From Methylovorus sp. MM2 (GTDB lineage Bacteria; Pseudomonadota; Gammaproteobacteria; Burkholderiales; Methylophilaceae): DNA of 64,000 bases. This document shows positions 27,030-38,142 of the stretch, piece by piece; the stretch's first letter is position 1, and every line of letters begins with the position of its first letter. The position numbers and the translations under genes are program-made. The stretch spans positions 1,223,726 through 1,287,725 of the forward strand of contig NZ_LXUF01000001.1 of NCBI RefSeq assembly GCF_001648895.1, in the 5' to 3' direction. The notes under the pieces are model-generated. The model did no database searches. It was not told where the DNA came from and worked only from the letters and a program-made list of their open reading frames with translations.

Positions 27030-27863
27030 ATGCTCAAAACACGTATCCTTACCTCACTTGTTATCACTCCTCTTTTTTTAGCGGCGTTATTTCTCCTACC
27101 GGATATTATCTGGGCGCTGTTTATGCTTGGCATTATCGCTATTGGCGCTTGGGAATGGAGCGGTTTAGCTAAGTTAAAATCAGTTGCACGTAAGATATAT
27201 GTCGTAGCGACCATCATCTTTGGGCTGGCGGTTATCTTCCCTAATACCAGTATTGATCTCGCTTTACTGCAAAAACAAGTCATTTTACTGGGTATTCTAT
27301 TGGCGGTGATTTTCTGGGTCTTTGCTGTTCCAGTCTGGCTTAAAGTACGCAAGCCAATTAATAGTCACTTAGCTTATATATTAGCAGGATGGCTTATCCT
27401 GCTTGCCACATGGTTTAGTCTGGTCATTCTTACGCTAAAGAATCCTTGGATATTATTGGGCATCATGATGACAGTATGGATTGCAGATAGCGCTGCTTAT
27501 TTCTCAGGAAAACGTTTTGGCAAGAATAAGCTGGCTCCGTCAATCAGCCCAGGAAAAACATGGGAGGGCGTGTTGGGTGGATTGATAGCCGTGACGGTGT
27601 ATGGCATTTTGATATGCTGGTTTTTGCATCTGGATTATCTTTTGATTATCGGGCTTTGGGTCATCGCAGCCTTGAGCGTAGTGGGTGATCTATTTGAATC
27701 TTTGGTAAAGCGCCATGCTGGCGCGAAAGATAGCGGCAGCATATTGCCCGGCCACGGTGGTATTCTAGATAGAATTGATGGATTAACCGCTAGCTTGCCT
27801 TTGGCTGCGCTATTCATCTACATGGGCGACTACTATGCGCTTTGGATAAGTTACGTACAATAA
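27030..27863 (+). CDS. cdsA: Phosphatidate cytidylyltransferase
   Basis: It forms CDP-diacylglycerol from phosphatidic acid and CTP at the inner membrane. The 277-residue protein has about eight hydrophobic segments and the family signature [21 protein letters not shown] near 230-250 ([18 protein letters not shown]), plus SPGKTWEG. The ATG immediately after uppS is used; a longer in-frame reading inside uppS is rejected. It overlaps dxr by one base (TAATG). Confidence 0.95.
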   Translation: MLKTRILTSLVITPLFLAALFLLPDIIWALFMLGIIAIGAWEWSGLAKLKSVARKIYVVATIIFGLAVIFPNTSIDLALLQKQVILLGILLAVIFWVFAVPVWLKVRKPINSHLAYILAGWLILLATWFSLVILTLKNPWILLGIMMTVWIADSAAYFSGKRFGKNKLAPSISPGKTWEGVLGGLIAVTVYGILICWFLHLDYLLIIGLWVIAALSVVGDLFESLVKRHAGAKDSGSILPGHGGILDRIDGLTASLPLAALFIYMGDYYALWISYVQ

Positions 27864-29080
27864 TGAATATCGCCGGATTCACCGTTCCACAACCTTTAGC
27901 TACTGGTGTGCAAAACATCACCATTCTTGGTGCAACTGGAACGATAGGCCAAAATACCCTAGACGTTATTGCGAGGCATCCAGATCGTTTTCGTGTGTAT
28001 GCATTGACTGCCTATTCCCGCGTTAATGAGTTATTTGAGCAGTGCTGTAAATTCTTGCCGACATACGCCGTCATGTTGGATGCCGATGCCGCTGAAGCAC
28101 TTAGCATTAAACTGAAACAGGCGGGGCTTACAACGCAAGTGCTATTTGGCGTCGAGGCACTTGAGCAGGTATCTTCAGATGTTACTGTGGATGTCGTGAT
28201 GGCAGCGATTGTAGGTGCGGCTGGACTAAAACCCGCGATGGCAGCAGCAAAAGCAGGTAAGCGTATTCTTTTGGCTAACAAAGAAACCTTGGTGATGTCG
28301 GGCAGCCTGTTTATGCAGGCTATTGAGCAGGGCGGTGCAACGTTATTGCCTATCGATAGCGAGCATAATGCGATTTTTCAGGTAATGCCTCAACGCCAAC
28401 TGTCATCGCATGGGGGTGTTAAGAAAATACTGCTTACTGCCTCTGGCGGGCCATTTCGCCAATCTACCGCGTCAGAACTTGAAGCCGTTACATTGGCACA
28501 GGCCCTTAACCACCCGAATTGGGTGATGGGGCCTAAGATCACGATTGACTCAGCTACTATGATGAATAAGGGGCTTGAAGTCATTGAAGCACATTGGTTA
28601 TTCAATGCGCCACCTGAGTCCATCGAGGTGATTGTCCATCCACAAAGTGTGATTCACTCCATGGTTGAGTATATTGATGGCTCCGTGCTTGCTCAAATGG
28701 GGAATCCCGATATGCGCACGCCGATTGCCTATGCACTTGGTTATCCAGATAGGCTGGAAAGTGGTGTAAGCTCTCTGGATATGTTTAAAATCGCCCGCTT
28801 GGACTTTGAAAAACCAGACTCTGTGCGTTTCCCATGTTTGAAATTGGCATTCGACGCATTGAAGTTGGGTGGTACCGCGCCGACGATATTGAATGCTGCC
28901 AATGAGGTTGCTGTTTCAGCCTTTATCGCCGAAAAAATAGGCTTTATGGATATTCCGCGCATCATTGAGTCGGTGCTGGAGGATTCATCCATTCATCCAG
29001 TATCCGACCTGCAATCAGTTATTGATGCCGATGCGCATGCTCGGGTTACTGCTTCTGAAAGGATGCTAGCTTACTCATGA
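27863..29080 (+). CDS. dxr: 1-deoxy-D-xylulose 5-phosphate reductoisomerase
   Basis: The second step of the MEP isoprenoid pathway, DXP to MEP with NADPH. The 405-residue protein has the NADPH loop [16 protein letters not shown] near 19-34, [21 protein letters not shown] with metal ligands, TASGGPF and [20 protein letters not shown] (in part). The ATG sharing a base with the cdsA stop is preferred to a TTG 21 bases upstream. It is followed by rseP with an ATGA overlap. It supplies precursors for UppS and the HpnCDE squalene route. Confidence 0.97.
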   Translation: MNIAGFTVPQPLATGVQNITILGATGTIGQNTLDVIARHPDRFRVYALTAYSRVNELFEQCCKFLPTYAVMLDADAAEALSIKLKQAGLTTQVLFGVEALEQVSSDVTVDVVMAAIVGAAGLKPAMAAAKAGKRILLANKETLVMSGSLFMQAIEQGGATLLPIDSEHNAIFQVMPQRQLSSHGGVKKILLTASGGPFRQSTASELEAVTLAQALNHPNWVMGPKITIDSATMMNKGLEVIEAHWLFNAPPESIEVIVHPQSVIHSMVEYIDGSVLAQMGNPDMRTPIAYALGYPDRLESGVSSLDMFKIARLDFEKPDSVRFPCLKLAFDALKLGGTAPTILNAANEVAVSAFIAEKIGFMDIPRIIESVLEDSSIHPVSDLQSVIDADAHARVTASERMLAYS

Positions 29081-30429
29081 TTACCATTCTGGCATTTCTC
29101 GTTACCCTTGGCATACTGATTACTGTGCATGAGTACGGCCACTATCAAGTTGCGCGCTGGTGTGGCGTTAAGGTATTGCGATTCTCCATCGGTTTTGGCA
29201 AAGCTTTAGTGTCAAAGCGGTTGGGTAAAGATAATACTGAATATACCTTGGCAGTATTGCCACTAGGCGGCTATGTCAAAATGCTAGATGAGCGCGAAGG
29301 GCCTGTTGACCAAGCTGATCTTCCACGCGCATTTAATCGTCAGCCGGTATGGAAGCGTATTGCGATTGTTTCGGCTGGCCCCGCAGCTAATCTAATACTG
29401 GCGATTGCTTTGTATTGGGTATTATTTATCCAAGGCATTACCGGCATGAAACCCATGCTTGGGGAAATTGCTGCAGATACACCCGCTGCGCAGGCTCACA
29501 TCAAATCAGGCCAAATCATAAAAAGCATTGCAGATACACCCGTCACAACATGGCAAGATGTGCGCTGGGTATTGCTTAACCAGACCTTCAAAACATCCGA
29601 TGTCGATATTGAAACCTCTGATGGTAATGATCTTTACTTATACCGACTTTCCTTAGCAGGCCTTTCTAAAGAAGATATCGACGAGAACTTTCTTGAAAAA
29701 CTCGGCCTTACGCCATTCCGCCCGCAAATGCCTGCCAATATCGGGGAAATTATTAAAGGTAGTGTGGCCGAAAAGGCTGGATTAAAGGCTGGCGATAAAA
29801 TCGTATCGGTCAATGATGTAAAAGTCGCCCAATGGGAAGATTTTGTTTCGATCATACGCCAGAATCCTGGCAAGCCTATTTCATTAAAACTGGTGCGTGA
29901 AGGTAAACCGCTTGAGGTTGCTGTGGTGCCTGATGCCACAAAAGAACATGGGCAGCTGATAGGGCGTATTGGTGCGGGATACCGCATAAATGAATCGGAA
30001 ATGAAAGATTTGCTGATTGAAGTGAAATACAGTCCTTTAGCTGCACTTGGCCAAGCAACTCAGAAAACTTGGGATACCTCACTTTTTAGCTTGAAAATGC
30101 TTGGCAGTATGATTACCGGTGAAGCCTCGTGGAAAGGTTTAAGTGGCCCAGTTACCATTGCCAATTATGCAGGCCAGAGTGCTCAAATAGGGTTTAAGGC
30201 CTTTATTGGGTTTCTTGCTTTATTGAGCATCAGCCTCGGCGTGTTAAATCTCCTGCCGATCCCAGTGTTAGATGGCGGCCATTTGTTGTATTATATGGTA
30301 GAAATTTTGAAGGGCAGTCCCGTATCCGATAAGGTCATGGAAGTTGGCCAGCGTATCGGGTTCGCAGTGCTGGGTTTATTAATGGCCTGCGCTTTTTATA
30401 ACGATATCAATAGATTAATTACAGGCTAA
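29077..30429 (+). CDS. rseP: RseP site-2 intramembrane metalloprotease
   Basis: It cleaves anti-sigma factor RseA and remnant signal peptides within the inner membrane. The 450-residue protein has HEYGH (H18, E19, H22) in the first membrane helix, two tandem PDZ domains (about 115-200 and 210-295), and the [15 protein letters not shown] motif near 390 with the third zinc ligand Asp. It lies between dxr and bamA, as in E. coli. Confidence 0.96.
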   Translation: MITILAFLVTLGILITVHEYGHYQVARWCGVKVLRFSIGFGKALVSKRLGKDNTEYTLAVLPLGGYVKMLDEREGPVDQADLPRAFNRQPVWKRIAIVSAGPAANLILAIALYWVLFIQGITGMKPMLGEIAADTPAAQAHIKSGQIIKSIADTPVTTWQDVRWVLLNQTFKTSDVDIETSDGNDLYLYRLSLAGLSKEDIDENFLEKLGLTPFRPQMPANIGEIIKGSVAEKAGLKAGDKIVSVNDVKVAQWEDFVSIIRQNPGKPISLKLVREGKPLEVAVVPDATKEHGQLIGRIGAGYRINESEMKDLLIEVKYSPLAALGQATQKTWDTSLFSLKMLGSMITGEASWKGLSGPVTIANYAGQSAQIGFKAFIGFLALLSISLGVLNLLPIPVLDGGHLLYYMVEILKGSPVSDKVMEVGQRIGFAVLGLLMACAFYNDINRLITG

Positions 30430-30434
30430 TTTTA

Positions 30435-32822
30435 ATGAAGTTAGGCATCACGCTTAGACATATCCTGCTGTTTGTTGTGGCTTGTTATACGACATCAGCG
30501 ATGGCTTTAGAGCCATTCATCGTTAAGGATATACGCGTTGAAGGTATTCAACGTACTGATGCCGGCACCGTATTCAATTACTTGCCAGTCAAAGTCGGCG
30601 ATACGATGACTGATGAGAAAGCCACGCAGGCGATTAAATCATTGTATGGCACTGGCTTCTTTAAAGATGTACGCATCGAAGTTGATCAAGATGTCCTTGT
30701 AATTACATTGCAAGAGCGTGCTGCAATTGCAGATATCACATTCAGCGGTAACAAGTCCTTCCCCAGTGACAAAATGAAAGACGGCCTCAAGCAAATTGGC
30801 TTGTCTGAAGGCCTTATCTTTGATCGCTCGATGCTTGATAAAGCCGAGCAGGAAATCAAACGTCAATACCTGTCTCAAGGTAAGTATGGTGCTAGCGTAA
30901 AAACAGTGGTTAGCCCGATGGAACGAAACCGCGTTGGTATTCGTTTCGATATTGAAGAAGGCGCTGTATCCAAGATTCGTAGTATCAATATTGTAGGTAA
31001 TCAGTCTTTTGAGACCAAGGCGCTTTTGGAGCAATTTAAGCTCACTACGCCTGACTGGTTAAGCTGGTGGAATAAGAATGACCAATACTCCAAGCAAAAG
31101 CTGACTGCAGATTTGGAAACCTTGCGGTCTTTTTATATGAATCAAGGCTATCTTGAATTCAATATTGAATCTACACAGGTATCGATTACCCCTGACAAAC
31201 GCGATATTTACATCACGGTGAATATCAGCGAAGGTGAAAAATATACGGTGACCGATGTAAAACTGGCAGGTGAAATGTTATTGCCAGAAGATGAAGCACG
31301 TAAATTAATCTCGGTTGAGTCAGGTGAAGTATTTAATCGCCAGAAAGTCACGGATTCCAGCAAAGCGATCAATGATCGCCTAGGGAATGATGGTTATGCG
31401 TTCGCTAACGTCAATGCTGTACCGGATGTGAATAAAGATGCACACACTGTTGCCTTTACCTTCTTTGTTGATCCAGGTCGCCGTGTGTATGTGCGCCGCA
31501 TTAATCTGACTGGTAACACCAGAACGCGTGATGATGTACTACGCCGCGAAATGCGCCAATTGGAATCAGCTTGGTATGGCGCTGATAAGATCGAGCGTTC
31601 AAAACAACGTCTTGATCGCCTTCAGTTCTTCTCTGATGTTAACGTTGAAACGCCTGCTGTTCCTGGTACAACTGACCAAGTTGACCTGAATATCAATGTC
31701 ACGGAGAAATCGACCGGTAGTGTGATGTTTGGTGCTGGTTTATCTAGCGCTGAAGGTGTGGTTTTTGGTGTGACCGTTAATCAGAATAACTTCCTAGGCA
31801 CTGGTAATCGTGTTTCTGCCCAAGTGAATACGGGTAAGGTGAATACAGTGTATTCATTAAGTTATACCGATCCATATTTCACTCCAGATGGTATCAGTCG
31901 TGGATTTGACGTGTATCGTCGTGATGTTGATACGTCTAGGTTGTCTGGTAATATCGGCTCATATAGCACATCCTCTTACGGTACAGGCGTACGCTTTGGT
32001 GTGCCCTTGAATGAGCGTGATTCCGTTGGTGCTGGTTTAACCTTTGACTATACATCAGTTGATTTAACCTCAAGTAGCCCAATTCAGTATAGAAGATATT
32101 GTAATGGTAATAATTCAAACAGCACGGACGGATGTGAAAACAACAGTCTGTTGCTTAATCTAAGTTGGGCACACGATACACGTGACAATGTATTGTTCCC
32201 GAACAAAGGTGTTTATCAGCGAATCAGCAGTGAAATTGGTCTGCCAGGGTTAGACCTGCAATACTATAAAATAGAATATAAGCACTCGTGGTATAAAGAT
32301 GTTACCCCAAGTGTGACGTTGATGTTGAACGGTGAAGCTGGATATGGAGACAGTTATGGTGACAATCCGTTTCCCTTCTTCAAGAACTTCTATATCGGTG
32401 GTGTGAATAACGTACGTGGTTATCAAACGAGCGCAATCGGCCCTCGTTTCTACGATAGCGTAAATGATAGAGGTTATGCTGTCGGTGGTACCAAGCGTTT
32501 AATGGGTAATGCCGAATTGTTCTTCCCTGTGCCTGGTATGAAAGATTCCAAGCAATTGCGCTTGAGTACGTTCTTTGATGCAGGTTCTGTCGCTGGTGAT
32601 TACAAGTACCAGGTTGGTGGTGTTGATAGAACACTCTCTACCAGTGTGACGGATTTAAGATACTCTGTTGGTTTAGGCGTGAGCTGGTTCTCACCGTTTG
32701 GTCCAATCAAGCTAGTCTTGGCCAAAGCTTTGAATGCTAAGAATGAAACCGAAGACCCGAACAAGCCGTATAACGACGATAAGACTCAAATCCTCCAGTT
32801 CCAAATGGGATCGCAGTTCTAG
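30435..32822 (+). CDS. bamA: Outer membrane protein assembly factor BamA
   Basis: The central barrel of the BAM complex that inserts outer membrane proteins. The 795-residue precursor has a signal peptide (about 1-25, ending SAMA-LEPF), five POTRA domains to about residue 420, and a C-terminal 16-strand beta-barrel. The loop 6 motif VRGYQ in NNVRGYQTSAIGPR and the terminal aromatic QFQMGSQF are present. It lies 5 bp after rseP and upstream of skp. Confidence 0.97.
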   Translation: MKLGITLRHILLFVVACYTTSAMALEPFIVKDIRVEGIQRTDAGTVFNYLPVKVGDTMTDEKATQAIKSLYGTGFFKDVRIEVDQDVLVITLQERAAIADITFSGNKSFPSDKMKDGLKQIGLSEGLIFDRSMLDKAEQEIKRQYLSQGKYGASVKTVVSPMERNRVGIRFDIEEGAVSKIRSINIVGNQSFETKALLEQFKLTTPDWLSWWNKNDQYSKQKLTADLETLRSFYMNQGYLEFNIESTQVSITPDKRDIYITVNISEGEKYTVTDVKLAGEMLLPEDEARKLISVESGEVFNRQKVTDSSKAINDRLGNDGYAFANVNAVPDVNKDAHTVAFTFFVDPGRRVYVRRINLTGNTRTRDDVLRREMRQLESAWYGADKIERSKQRLDRLQFFSDVNVETPAVPGTTDQVDLNINVTEKSTGSVMFGAGLSSAEGVVFGVTVNQNNFLGTGNRVSAQVNTGKVNTVYSLSYTDPYFTPDGISRGFDVYRRDVDTSRLSGNIGSYSTSSYGTGVRFGVPLNERDSVGAGLTFDYTSVDLTSSSPIQYRRYCNGNNSNSTDGCENNSLLLNLSWAHDTRDNVLFPNKGVYQRISSEIGLPGLDLQYYKIEYKHSWYKDVTPSVTLMLNGEAGYGDSYGDNPFPFFKNFYIGGVNNVRGYQTSAIGPRFYDSVNDRGYAVGGTKRLMGNAELFFPVPGMKDSKQLRLSTFFDAGSVAGDYKYQVGGVDRTLSTSVTDLRYSVGLGVSWFSPFGPIKLVLAKALNAKNETEDPNKPYNDDKTQILQFQMGSQF

Positions 32823-32869
32823 ACGTAACGTAAAGACAATTTAAATTTACTGAATATTTGGAGACACAA

Positions 32870-33373
32870 TTGAATAAATTATTAAGAAGTTTGATGGTAG
32901 TAGCTAGTTTTGCCATGGTTTCGCAAGCAATGGCTGCAGATTTAAAAGTAGGTTATGTCCAAGTGGATAAGATTCTTCAAGAAGCCCCACAAACTGCAGA
33001 AAGCGGCAAAAAGCTCGAGAAAGAGTTTAGCCCTCGTAGCCAAGATCTTGATCGTATGCAAAAGCAGATCAAGGATCTTGAAACATCGCTTGATAAAGAT
33101 AGCTTGACGCTTTCTGAGAATGATCGCCGCAATAAAGAGCGTGATGTTTCAAATCTGAAGATTGAGTTCCAGCGTAAACAGCGTGAATTGCGTGAAGATG
33201 TCAATCTTCGTAAGAATGAAGAGCTTGGTGCGCTTCAGGATCGCATCAATAAAGCGGTGACAGAAGTTGCTAAGACTGAAGGATATGATCTTGTCATCTA
33301 TGGTGGCGTTGCGTTTGCAAGCCCTAAGATTGATCTTACAAGCAAAGTACTTCAATCTCTGGGTAAAAAATAA
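32870..33373 (+). CDS. skp: Periplasmic OMP chaperone Skp/OmpH
   Basis: A trimeric periplasmic chaperone that holds unfolded outer membrane proteins for BamA. The 167-residue precursor has a signal peptide (NKLLRSLMVVASFAM...AMAA) and a long charged coiled-coil region (about 45-125, rich in K/E/Q), ending in VIYGGVAFASPKIDLTSKVL. The start is TTG with GGAG 6 bases upstream; an in-frame TTG 12 bases earlier overlaps that site and is rejected. Confidence 0.92.
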   Translation: MNKLLRSLMVVASFAMVSQAMAADLKVGYVQVDKILQEAPQTAESGKKLEKEFSPRSQDLDRMQKQIKDLETSLDKDSLTLSENDRRNKERDVSNLKIEFQRKQRELREDVNLRKNEELGALQDRINKAVTEVAKTEGYDLVIYGGVAFASPKIDLTSKVLQSLGKK

Positions 33374-33399
33374 TACATCACTAGACGATCTTTAGCCGG

Positions 33400-34455
33400 A
33401 TGACTTTGCACTACTCCTTGCAGGAGATCGTTTCCCGATTTGGGGGCGAACTGATAGATGGCAATGCTGTTTCTATTTCCAGAGTCGCTTCTCTTGCTAA
33501 TGCAGAAGAAGGACAGATCAGTTTTTTAACGGATTCTAAGTATCGCGCTTTATTAGCAACTACCCGCGCAAGTGCTGTGATCTTAAGCCATGATAATAGT
33601 GGCATCACAAATCTGCCACGTATTGTCACAGATAACCCGTATGCTTATTTTGCCAAAGTATCAGAGCTGCTTAATCCTGCCGTTAGCTATCAGGCAGGTA
33701 TAGACCCCAGCGCGAACATTGCTGCTAGTAGTAAAATCCCTGAAACCTGCACAGTGCTGGCCAATGCCGTTATTTCAGCGGGCGTTACATTGGGTGACCA
33801 TATTGTTATCGGGGCTGGTTGTATTATTGGTGAGGGCGTGCACATTGGTAGCGGTACTATTTTACAAGCAAATGTTGTGGTGTATCGCAACTGTGTGATT
33901 GGTCGCCATTGTATTATCGCGGCAGGTGTTGTGATCGGGGCTGATGGCTTCGGGTATGCAAATGATCAGGGGCAATGGGTGAAAATTCCCCAAGTCGGGC
34001 GCGTGATTATTGAAGACCATGTGGATATTGGGTCTAACACCAGCATAGATCGTGGCGCTCTAGATGATACGGTGATAGAAACAGGCGTGAAGCTGGATAA
34101 CCTGATTCAGATTGGACATAATTGCCGTATTGGGGCACATACTGTCATCGCTGGTTGTGTGGGGGTTGCAGGTAGTGCACGTATCGGGAAGAGATGTCGT
34201 ATCGGTGGAGCCGCCATGATACTAGGGCATCTGGATGTTGCCGATGATGTGACTATTTCGCCTGGCAGCATGATTACAAGGTCGTTGACTAAAGCAGATA
34301 CTTATACAGCGCTGATGCCATTTCAGGCGCATGATGACTGGTTAAAGACAGCAGCAAATATACGGCGTCTCGGTGATATTTCAGAGCGCGTAAAAGAGCT
34401 TGAGCGAGAGCTCGAAAAACTTAAATTAAAAGCTAACCAGACAGATAAAAATTGA
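33400..34455 (+). CDS. lpxD: UDP-3-O-acylglucosamine N-acyltransferase
   Basis: The third step of lipid A synthesis, adding the N-linked hydroxyacyl chain. The 351-residue protein has an N-terminal uridine-binding domain (ISFLTDSKYRALL), a left-handed beta-helix of hexapeptide repeats from about 100 to 310, catalytic H240 in IQIGHNCRIG, and a C-terminal charged coiled coil (ERVKELERELEKLKLK). It lies between skp and fabZ. Confidence 0.97.
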   Translation: MTLHYSLQEIVSRFGGELIDGNAVSISRVASLANAEEGQISFLTDSKYRALLATTRASAVILSHDNSGITNLPRIVTDNPYAYFAKVSELLNPAVSYQAGIDPSANIAASSKIPETCTVLANAVISAGVTLGDHIVIGAGCIIGEGVHIGSGTILQANVVVYRNCVIGRHCIIAAGVVIGADGFGYANDQGQWVKIPQVGRVIIEDHVDIGSNTSIDRGALDDTVIETGVKLDNLIQIGHNCRIGAHTVIAGCVGVAGSARIGKRCRIGGAAMILGHLDVADDVTISPGSMITRSLTKADTYTALMPFQAHDDWLKTAANIRRLGDISERVKELERELEKLKLKANQTDKN

Positions 34456-34464
34456 GGCGCAGAA

Positions 34465-34926
34465 ATGAATGACACCGTCATTACCAGTATGGATATCCAT
34501 GAAATTCTAGAGCATTTGCCGCATAGGTATCCATTTGTTTTGGTTGACCGTGTATTGTCTTTGGAAGTTGGCAAGGAAATCACAGCGATTAAGAATGTGA
34601 CGATCAATGAGCCTTATTTCCCTGGGCATTTCCCATATCACCCAGTGATGCCAGGTGTTTTGATTGTAGAAGCGCTCGCACAAGCCGCTGCTATTTTGTC
34701 TTTTAAGACGATGAACACCAAACCTAGTGATGACTCAGTTTATTACTTTGCAGGCATAGATAGTGCACGATTCAAAAAACCGGTTTCTCCTGGGGATCAG
34801 TTGGTTCTCAAGGTCAGCATCGACCGTATACTACGCGGTATCTGGAAATATAAAGGCCAGGCATTGGTCGATGGTGTTGTTGTGGCCGAAGCCGAGATGA
34901 TGTGTATCTTAAAAGCGATTGAATAA
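34465..34926 (+). CDS. fabZ: 3-hydroxyacyl-[ACP] dehydratase FabZ
   Basis: It dehydrates beta-hydroxyacyl-ACP in fatty acid elongation and competes with LpxA for the same substrate pool. The 153-residue hot-dog protein has [12 protein letters not shown], and H55 and E69 in [22 protein letters not shown] (in part). It is placed between lpxD and lpxA as in E. coli. Confidence 0.97.
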   Translation: MNDTVITSMDIHEILEHLPHRYPFVLVDRVLSLEVGKEITAIKNVTINEPYFPGHFPYHPVMPGVLIVEALAQAAAILSFKTMNTKPSDDSVYYFAGIDSARFKKPVSPGDQLVLKVSIDRILRGIWKYKGQALVDGVVVAEAEMMCILKAIE

Positions 34927-34936
34927 CGTAATCAAT

Positions 34937-35719
34937 ATGACGCAACCTAAAATCCACCCAACTGCCCTTGTTGATGTATCGGCTGAGATTGATTCAAGTG
35001 TAGAAATTGGCGCCTATTCGATTATCGGACCCAATGTAAAAATCGCCAGTGGTAACCGTATCGGTAGCCATGTGGTGATTAAAGGGCCTACGACGATAGG
35101 CCGGGATAATCAGATATTTCAATTTTCATCCTTAGGTGAGGCACCGCAGGATAAGAAATATCGGGATGAACCTACCCAGCTTATCATCGGTGAGCGCAAT
35201 ACTATTCGAGAATTCTGTACATTCAACCGTGGCACGATCCAAGACAAAGGCATCACTAGTATTGGTAATGACAACTGGATCATGGCTTATGTGCATATTG
35301 CGCATGATTGCCAAGTCGGTAATAACACCATATTAGCGAATAACTCTTCGTTAGCTGGTCATGTAGACATGAACGACTATGCGATTCTAGGTGGGTTTAC
35401 CTTGGTGCATCAATTCTGCAAAATCGGCTCACATGTCATCACTGCAGTGGGTTCGGTGGTGTTCAAGGATATTCCGCCTTATGTCACGGCTGCCGGTTAT
35501 GATGCTAAGCCTCATGGCATCAATTCTGAGGGCTTGAAGCGTCGCGGATTTTCACCTGAGGCTATGTTGCAGATCAAGCGTGCTTACAAAGCTTTGTACC
35601 GTAATGGATTGACACTGGAAGAAGCAAAACAGGAAATCGCCAAACAGCATGTTGATTGCCCTGAGTTAGGCATCTTGGTTGATTTCCTCAATCATACAAC
35701 ACGCGGTATTGTCCGTTAA
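34937..35719 (+). CDS. lpxA: UDP-N-acetylglucosamine O-acyltransferase
   Basis: The first committed acylation of lipid A. The 260-residue protein is a left-handed beta-helix with hexapeptide repeats (about 5-185), catalytic H123 in VHIAHDCQVGNN, and a helical C-terminal domain with FSPEAMLQIKRAYKALYR (in part). The ATG giving MTQPKIHPTALVD matches the family start; an in-frame TTG 18 bases earlier overlaps fabZ and is less likely. Confidence 0.97.
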   Translation: MTQPKIHPTALVDVSAEIDSSVEIGAYSIIGPNVKIASGNRIGSHVVIKGPTTIGRDNQIFQFSSLGEAPQDKKYRDEPTQLIIGERNTIREFCTFNRGTIQDKGITSIGNDNWIMAYVHIAHDCQVGNNTILANNSSLAGHVDMNDYAILGGFTLVHQFCKIGSHVITAVGSVVFKDIPPYVTAAGYDAKPHGINSEGLKRRGFSPEAMLQIKRAYKALYRNGLTLEEAKQEIAKQHVDCPELGILVDFLNHTTRGIVR

Positions 35720-35724
35720 ACACC

Positions 35725-36861
35725 ATGCCGACTATTGGAATAGTGGCCGGAGAAGCATCCGGTGATTTACTTGGCAGTCACCTGATCCAGGCTTTAAAAA
35801 AGCATCGTCCTGATCTTGATTTTGTTGGTATCGCCGGACCTAAAATGATCAGCGAAGGTGCGCATTCGCTATTCCCGATGGAGCGTCTTTCTGTGCGCGG
35901 GTATATCGAAGTGTTAAGGCATTTGCCTGGATTGCTGAAAATACGCAAACAGGTGCTGCAGCATTTCTTGAAGAATCCGCCGGATATTTTCATTGGTATT
36001 GATGCGCCGGACTTTAACTTTGCATTAGAGCGCAAGCTTAAACGGAGCGGTATCAAGACATTCCATTACGTCAGCCCCTCAATATGGGCATGGCGCAAAG
36101 GGCGGATGGGGAAAATTAAACGGGCAGTTTCGCATATGCTGGCTTTGTTTCCTTTTGAGCCAGCCCTTTACGAGAAGGCCGGTGTTCCTGTGACTTATGT
36201 CGGTCATCCGCTGGCAGATATTCTGCCATTAGATCCCGATAAAAAAAATGCAAGAGAACACCTAAAGATCAAACCGCAGACAGTGGTTGTCGCGATGTTG
36301 CCGGGTAGCCGTCAAAGTGAAGTCAAGCAGCTAGCTGATCTATTTGTTAAAACCGCGAAGAAGATGCTCGAAACTAATGAAGATATACAGTTTCTTGTAC
36401 CGCTCATTACGCGTGAAACCAGAACGATATTCGAACGTGCTATTTATGATAATCAGGATGAAGTGGCTCTGCCGATAAACATTCTGTTTGGGCATGCGCA
36501 TATGGCAATGGAGGCCGCAGATGCAGTCGTTGTCGCATCAGGTACAGCCACATTAGAAGCAGCGTTGCTTAAGCGTCCTATGGTGATTACTTACCGTATG
36601 CCGTGGTTAAGCTGGCAGATACTCAAACGTATGAATTATCTCCCTTATGTCGGTTTGCCGAATGTGTTGGCAGGGCGCTTTGTCGTGCCAGAGTTATTAC
36701 AGCATGATGCAACCCCTGAGAAATTAGCAGAAGCTACGCTCAAGGTATTAAGCGACAAAGACTTGATTAATGATATTCGCAACGAATTCATGAATATACA
36801 TCATGCGTTGCGGCAAAATACCGAAGAGAAAGCTGCGCAGGCTATTTTAGCCCACCTCTAA
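35725..36861 (+). CDS. lpxB: Lipid-A-disaccharide synthase
   Basis: A GT19 glycosyltransferase that joins UDP-2,3-diacylglucosamine and lipid X. The 378-residue protein starts with GIVAGEASGDLLGSHLI near 5-21 and contains PDIFIGIDAPDFNF, HYVSPSIWAWRKGR, MLPGSRQSEV and VASGTATLEAAL. It is followed by rnhB after 3 bp. Confidence 0.97.
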   Translation: MPTIGIVAGEASGDLLGSHLIQALKKHRPDLDFVGIAGPKMISEGAHSLFPMERLSVRGYIEVLRHLPGLLKIRKQVLQHFLKNPPDIFIGIDAPDFNFALERKLKRSGIKTFHYVSPSIWAWRKGRMGKIKRAVSHMLALFPFEPALYEKAGVPVTYVGHPLADILPLDPDKKNAREHLKIKPQTVVVAMLPGSRQSEVKQLADLFVKTAKKMLETNEDIQFLVPLITRETRTIFERAIYDNQDEVALPINILFGHAHMAMEAADAVVVASGTATLEAALLKRPMVITYRMPWLSWQILKRMNYLPYVGLPNVLAGRFVVPELLQHDATPEKLAEATLKVLSDKDLINDIRNEFMNIHHALRQNTEEKAAQAILAHL

Positions 36862-36864
36862 GCC

Positions 36865-37443
36865 ATGAATGAGGCTCATATGCTGATATGTGGCGTCGAT
36901 GAAGCTGGGCGAGGGCCGTTGGCTGGTGCGGTATATGCCGCCGCAGTGATTCTTGACCCAGCTAGACCTATTGCAGGCTTAGCCGACTCAAAAAAACTTT
37001 CAGAAAAAAAACGTGATTTTCTAGCCCTACAGATCAAGGAGTTTTCTTTGTCATGGGCGATTGCCAGTAGTAGTGTTGAAGAAATTGATGAGATCAATAT
37101 CCTTCAGGCCAGCCTATTGGCAATGCAGCGTGCGGTTGAGAAATTACATATCGTACCTGAAAAAATTATGGTCGATGGCTTGCATTGCCCTAAAGTCAGC
37201 ATGCTTTCCGAAGCTATTGTAAAAGGGGATAGTAAGGTGCAGGAGATTGCAGCGGCCTCAATTCTAGCGAAAACGGCACGAGATCAGGCGCTGTATGCGT
37301 TGGATAAAATCTACCCTCAATATGGTTTTGCGCAACATAAAGGCTATCCAACTACAGAGCATATGCAGAAACTCATGCAATATGGGGTTTCGCCTATACA
37401 CAGGCGCAGTTATGCCCCCGTCAGAAAGTTATTGCTAGGCTAG
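36865..37443 (+). CDS. rnhB: Ribonuclease HII
   Basis: It removes single misincorporated ribonucleotides and RNA in hybrids. The 192-residue protein has [14 protein letters not shown] with D12/E13, a further Asp near 107 (IMVDGLH) and [13 protein letters not shown] near 130-140. A second ATG at 36880 has GAGG 5 bases upstream and could be the true start (5 residues shorter). It closes the lipid A cluster and its end overlaps the convergent RsmI-like gene by 9 bp. Confidence 0.95.
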   Translation: MNEAHMLICGVDEAGRGPLAGAVYAAAVILDPARPIAGLADSKKLSEKKRDFLALQIKEFSLSWAIASSSVEEIDEINILQASLLAMQRAVEKLHIVPEKIMVDGLHCPKVSMLSEAIVKGDSKVQEIAAASILAKTARDQALYALDKIYPQYGFAQHKGYPTTEHMQKLMQYGVSPIHRRSYAPVRKLLLG

Positions 37444-38142
37444 CAATAAAAACACACTAAGTTGCTTGTGCAGGTCAGGTAGAGGATTCTTTTTCCACTC
37501 TACGATAGTTTTGCTGATGATAGATTCAGTTCCCAAACTGATATTAGATGCTACGCAAAGCCTAGTTTCTGCATGGCAACTGGATAAGATATCTTCCAAC
37601 ATGTGCTGATTGCGATAAGGGGTCTCGATGAAAACCTGGGTTTCTTTATGCTGTCGTGAAGTCTTTTCTATCTCTTTTAGTTTATTGATGCGTGCGTTCT
37701 TTTCGCTTGGTAAATATCCCAAAAACGTAAAGCGCTGCCCATTGAAACCCGATGCCATAAGGCTTAGCAATATTGAGGACGGCCCAACCAGTGGCGCTAC
37801 TCGGATATTTCTTTTATGCGCTAAAGCGGCCAGATTCGCCCCGGGATCGGCGATTCCCGGACAACCAGCATCTGACATGAGCCCGACATTTTTGCCATCC
37901 ATTAACGGGCGCAACAATAGAGCTAATTCTTTTTCTTCAGTATGTTCATTGAGCGTTAGCAAAGTCAACTCACGGATAGGTGTGGGGTGTTTAATAGCAC
38001 TCAAAAAACGCCGTGCAGTTTTTTCATCCTCAACGATGAAAGTATCCAGACTTTGTGCAATCGTGACGACATCTGGGGGCAGTGCCTTGCTAATAATGTC
38101 ATCTCCCAGCGTAACTGGGATCATATAAAGAGTGCCTGCCAT
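37435..38142 (-). CDS. RsmI-like tetrapyrrole-methylase-family SAM methyltransferase
   Basis: The 235-residue protein is related to RsmI (16S rRNA C1402 2'-O-methyltransferase): [13 protein letters not shown] near 3-15, [28 protein letters not shown] near 86-102 and [20 protein letters not shown] (in part). It is shorter than classical RsmI and lacks the RsmI signatures ...PTPIGNL and AEDTRHT, so it is more likely the shorter paralogue found next to maf in many beta- and gammaproteobacteria; its substrate is unknown. It shares one base with the DUF4139 gene upstream (TGATG) and overlaps rnhB at its 3' end. Confidence 0.82.
   Translation of the reverse strand: MAGTLYMIPVTLGDDIISKALPPDVVTIAQSLDTFIVEDEKTARRFLSAIKHPTPIRELTLLTLNEHTEEKELALLLRPLMDGKNVGLMSDAGCPGIADPGANLAALAHKRNIRVAPLVGPSSILLSLMASGFNGQRFTFLGYLPSEKNARINKLKEIEKTSRQHKETQVFIETPYRNQHMLEDILSSCHAETRLCVASNISLGTESIISKTIVEWKKNPLPDLHKQLSVFLLLA

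Noticed and set aside
27842-27862. TTG start for dxr, 21 bases upstream
   Set aside because: The ATG overlapping the cdsA stop gives the normal coupling and a sound N-terminus.
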